This document shows positions 5,068 to 5,543 of a stretch of DNA of 5,543 nucleotides, one piece after another (the first letter of the stretch is position 1; every line of letters begins with the position of its first letter). Source of the DNA: SG8-30 sp964406445. GTDB lineage: Bacteria; Pseudomonadota; Gammaproteobacteria; Steroidobacterales; Steroidobacteraceae. Position numbers and translations under genes: made by a program. Under the pieces are notes generated by a model, which saw only the letters and a list, made by a program, of their open reading frames with translations, had not been told where the DNA came from and did not search any database. Location: positions 1 to 5,543 of the forward strand of contig CAYORU010000067.1 in NCBI GenBank assembly GCA_964406445.1, read 5' to 3'.

Positions 5068-5543
5068 GTGCCCCGCGAGCGTGCCCTGCTGATCGACTGC
5101 CAGGGCGCGCGCCTGCTCGGCATCCTGCACGAGGCACCCGCCGGCAGCCCGCCGCGTCCTGGGGTGATGGTGATCGTCGGTGGCCCGCAGTATCGAGTCG
5201 GCAGCCATCGCCAGTTCGTGCTGATGGCGCGCCAGCTCGCCGCCGCAGGTTATCCGGTGCTGCGCTTCGACTACCGGGGCATGGGCGACAGCGAGGGCGA
5301 GGTCCGGCCCTTCGACGCCGTGGACGACGACATCCGGGCCGCCCTGGACGCGTGGTGCGCCGAGGATCCGGCCCTGCCCGGGGTGGTGCTCTGGGGCCTG
5401 TGCGACGGCGCCTCGGCCGCAATGATCTATTGCTCCCAGGACGCGCGGGTGGTCGGCCTCGTCGCGGTCAACCCCTGGGTCCGCACGGACGCCGCCGAAG
5501 CACGTTCCTACGTCAAGCACTACTACCTGCAGCGGCTGCTGCA
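5068..5543 (+). CDS. Hydrolase 1, exosortase A system-associated (TIGR03100-like), 3'-partial
   Basis: Open from GTG 5068 to the window end, giving 158 residues of an alpha/beta hydrolase; the C-terminal part, with the acid and histidine of the triad, lies beyond the edge. Start: one base after the hydrolase 2 stop, with GAGG at 5055-5058 and a 9-base spacer. Landmarks: VMVIVGGPQYRVGSHRQFV at 33-51, RFDYRGMGDSEG at 66-77, nucleophile elbow GLCDG at 110-114 with C112, and NPWVRTDAAEARSYVKHYY at 135-153, which I recognise as characteristic of this family. Cysteine instead of serine at the nucleophile recalls dienelactone hydrolase-type enzymes. It probably cleaves or transfers a thioester- or ester-bound acyl group, perhaps from the adjacent ACP, but no substrate has been shown to my knowledge. 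It forms a tight pair with hydrolase 2, as is usual in exosortase A loci. Confidence 0.9.
   Translation, partial: MPRERALLIDCQGARLLGILHEAPAGSPPRPGVMVIVGGPQYRVGSHRQFVLMARQLAAAGYPVLRFDYRGMGDSEGEVRPFDAVDDDIRAALDAWCAEDPALPGVVLWGLCDGASAAMIYCSQDARVVGLVAVNPWVRTDAAEARSYVKHYYLQRLL

Noticed and set aside
1..5543. Terminators, tRNA/rRNA genes, CRISPR arrays, insertion sequences, integration sites
   Set aside because: No hairpin followed by a T-run, no cloverleaf-like or ribosomal sequence, no regularly spaced repeats and no transposase or terminal repeats were seen; almost all of the window is accounted for by protein genes.

Overview
The window is a very GC-rich, densely packed piece of bacterial chromosome. 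It carries part of an exopolysaccharide (EPS) biosynthesis locus of the kind that accompanies the exosortase A (XrtA/EpsH) and PEP-CTERM protein-sorting system. The best markers are the last two genes. They look like the paired alpha/beta-hydrolase-fold proteins called 'exosortase A system-associated hydrolase 2' and 'hydrolase 1' (the TIGR03101 and TIGR03100 families), placed directly behind a small acyl carrier protein. That arrangement, the GC-rich codon use and the protein types point to a beta- or gammaproteobacterium that makes EPS or biofilm. The lineage is inferred and not proven here. The exosortase, the PEP-CTERM proteins and the usual AMP-forming ligase and PLP-dependent decarboxylase are not in the window; I would expect some of them nearby.

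Layout, left to right: (1) bases 1-929, plus strand: 3' part of a CE4 polysaccharide deacetylase whose true start lies before the window. (2) bases 917-2674, minus strand: an asparagine synthase-like amidotransferase. It converges on the deacetylase with a 13-base antisense overlap of the two 3' ends, so there is no room for a terminator. Its synthase (ATP pyrophosphatase) domain is intact, but it has no N-terminal nucleophile cysteine. (3) bases 2675-2818: the only real intergenic gap, 144 bases, divergent. It holds three small inverted repeats, an AT-rich patch and a possible 19-codon leader ORF that ends inside the TTG start of the synthase gene. (4) bases 2819-3976, plus: a membrane-anchored family 2 glycosyltransferase. 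(5) bases 3994-4245, plus: acyl carrier protein. (6) bases 4242-5066, plus: hydrolase 2. (7) base 5068 to the window end, plus: hydrolase 1, truncated by the window edge.

How they fit together: genes 4-7 look like one operon, with 17-base, -4-base and 1-base junctions. The glycosyltransferase probably extends or starts a surface glycan at the inner membrane. The deacetylase may remove acetyl groups from that glycan or a precursor, and the synthase-like protein probably amidates a sugar acid or other acid. The ACP and the two hydrolase-fold proteins form a conserved but functionally uncharacterised acyl-handling module. The most interesting points are that hydrolase 2 has arginine where the nucleophile should be and no histidine after residue 106, while its partner has cysteine at the same residue number; that the amidotransferase lacks its glutaminase cysteine; and that the divergent control region is crowded with possible regulatory structure.
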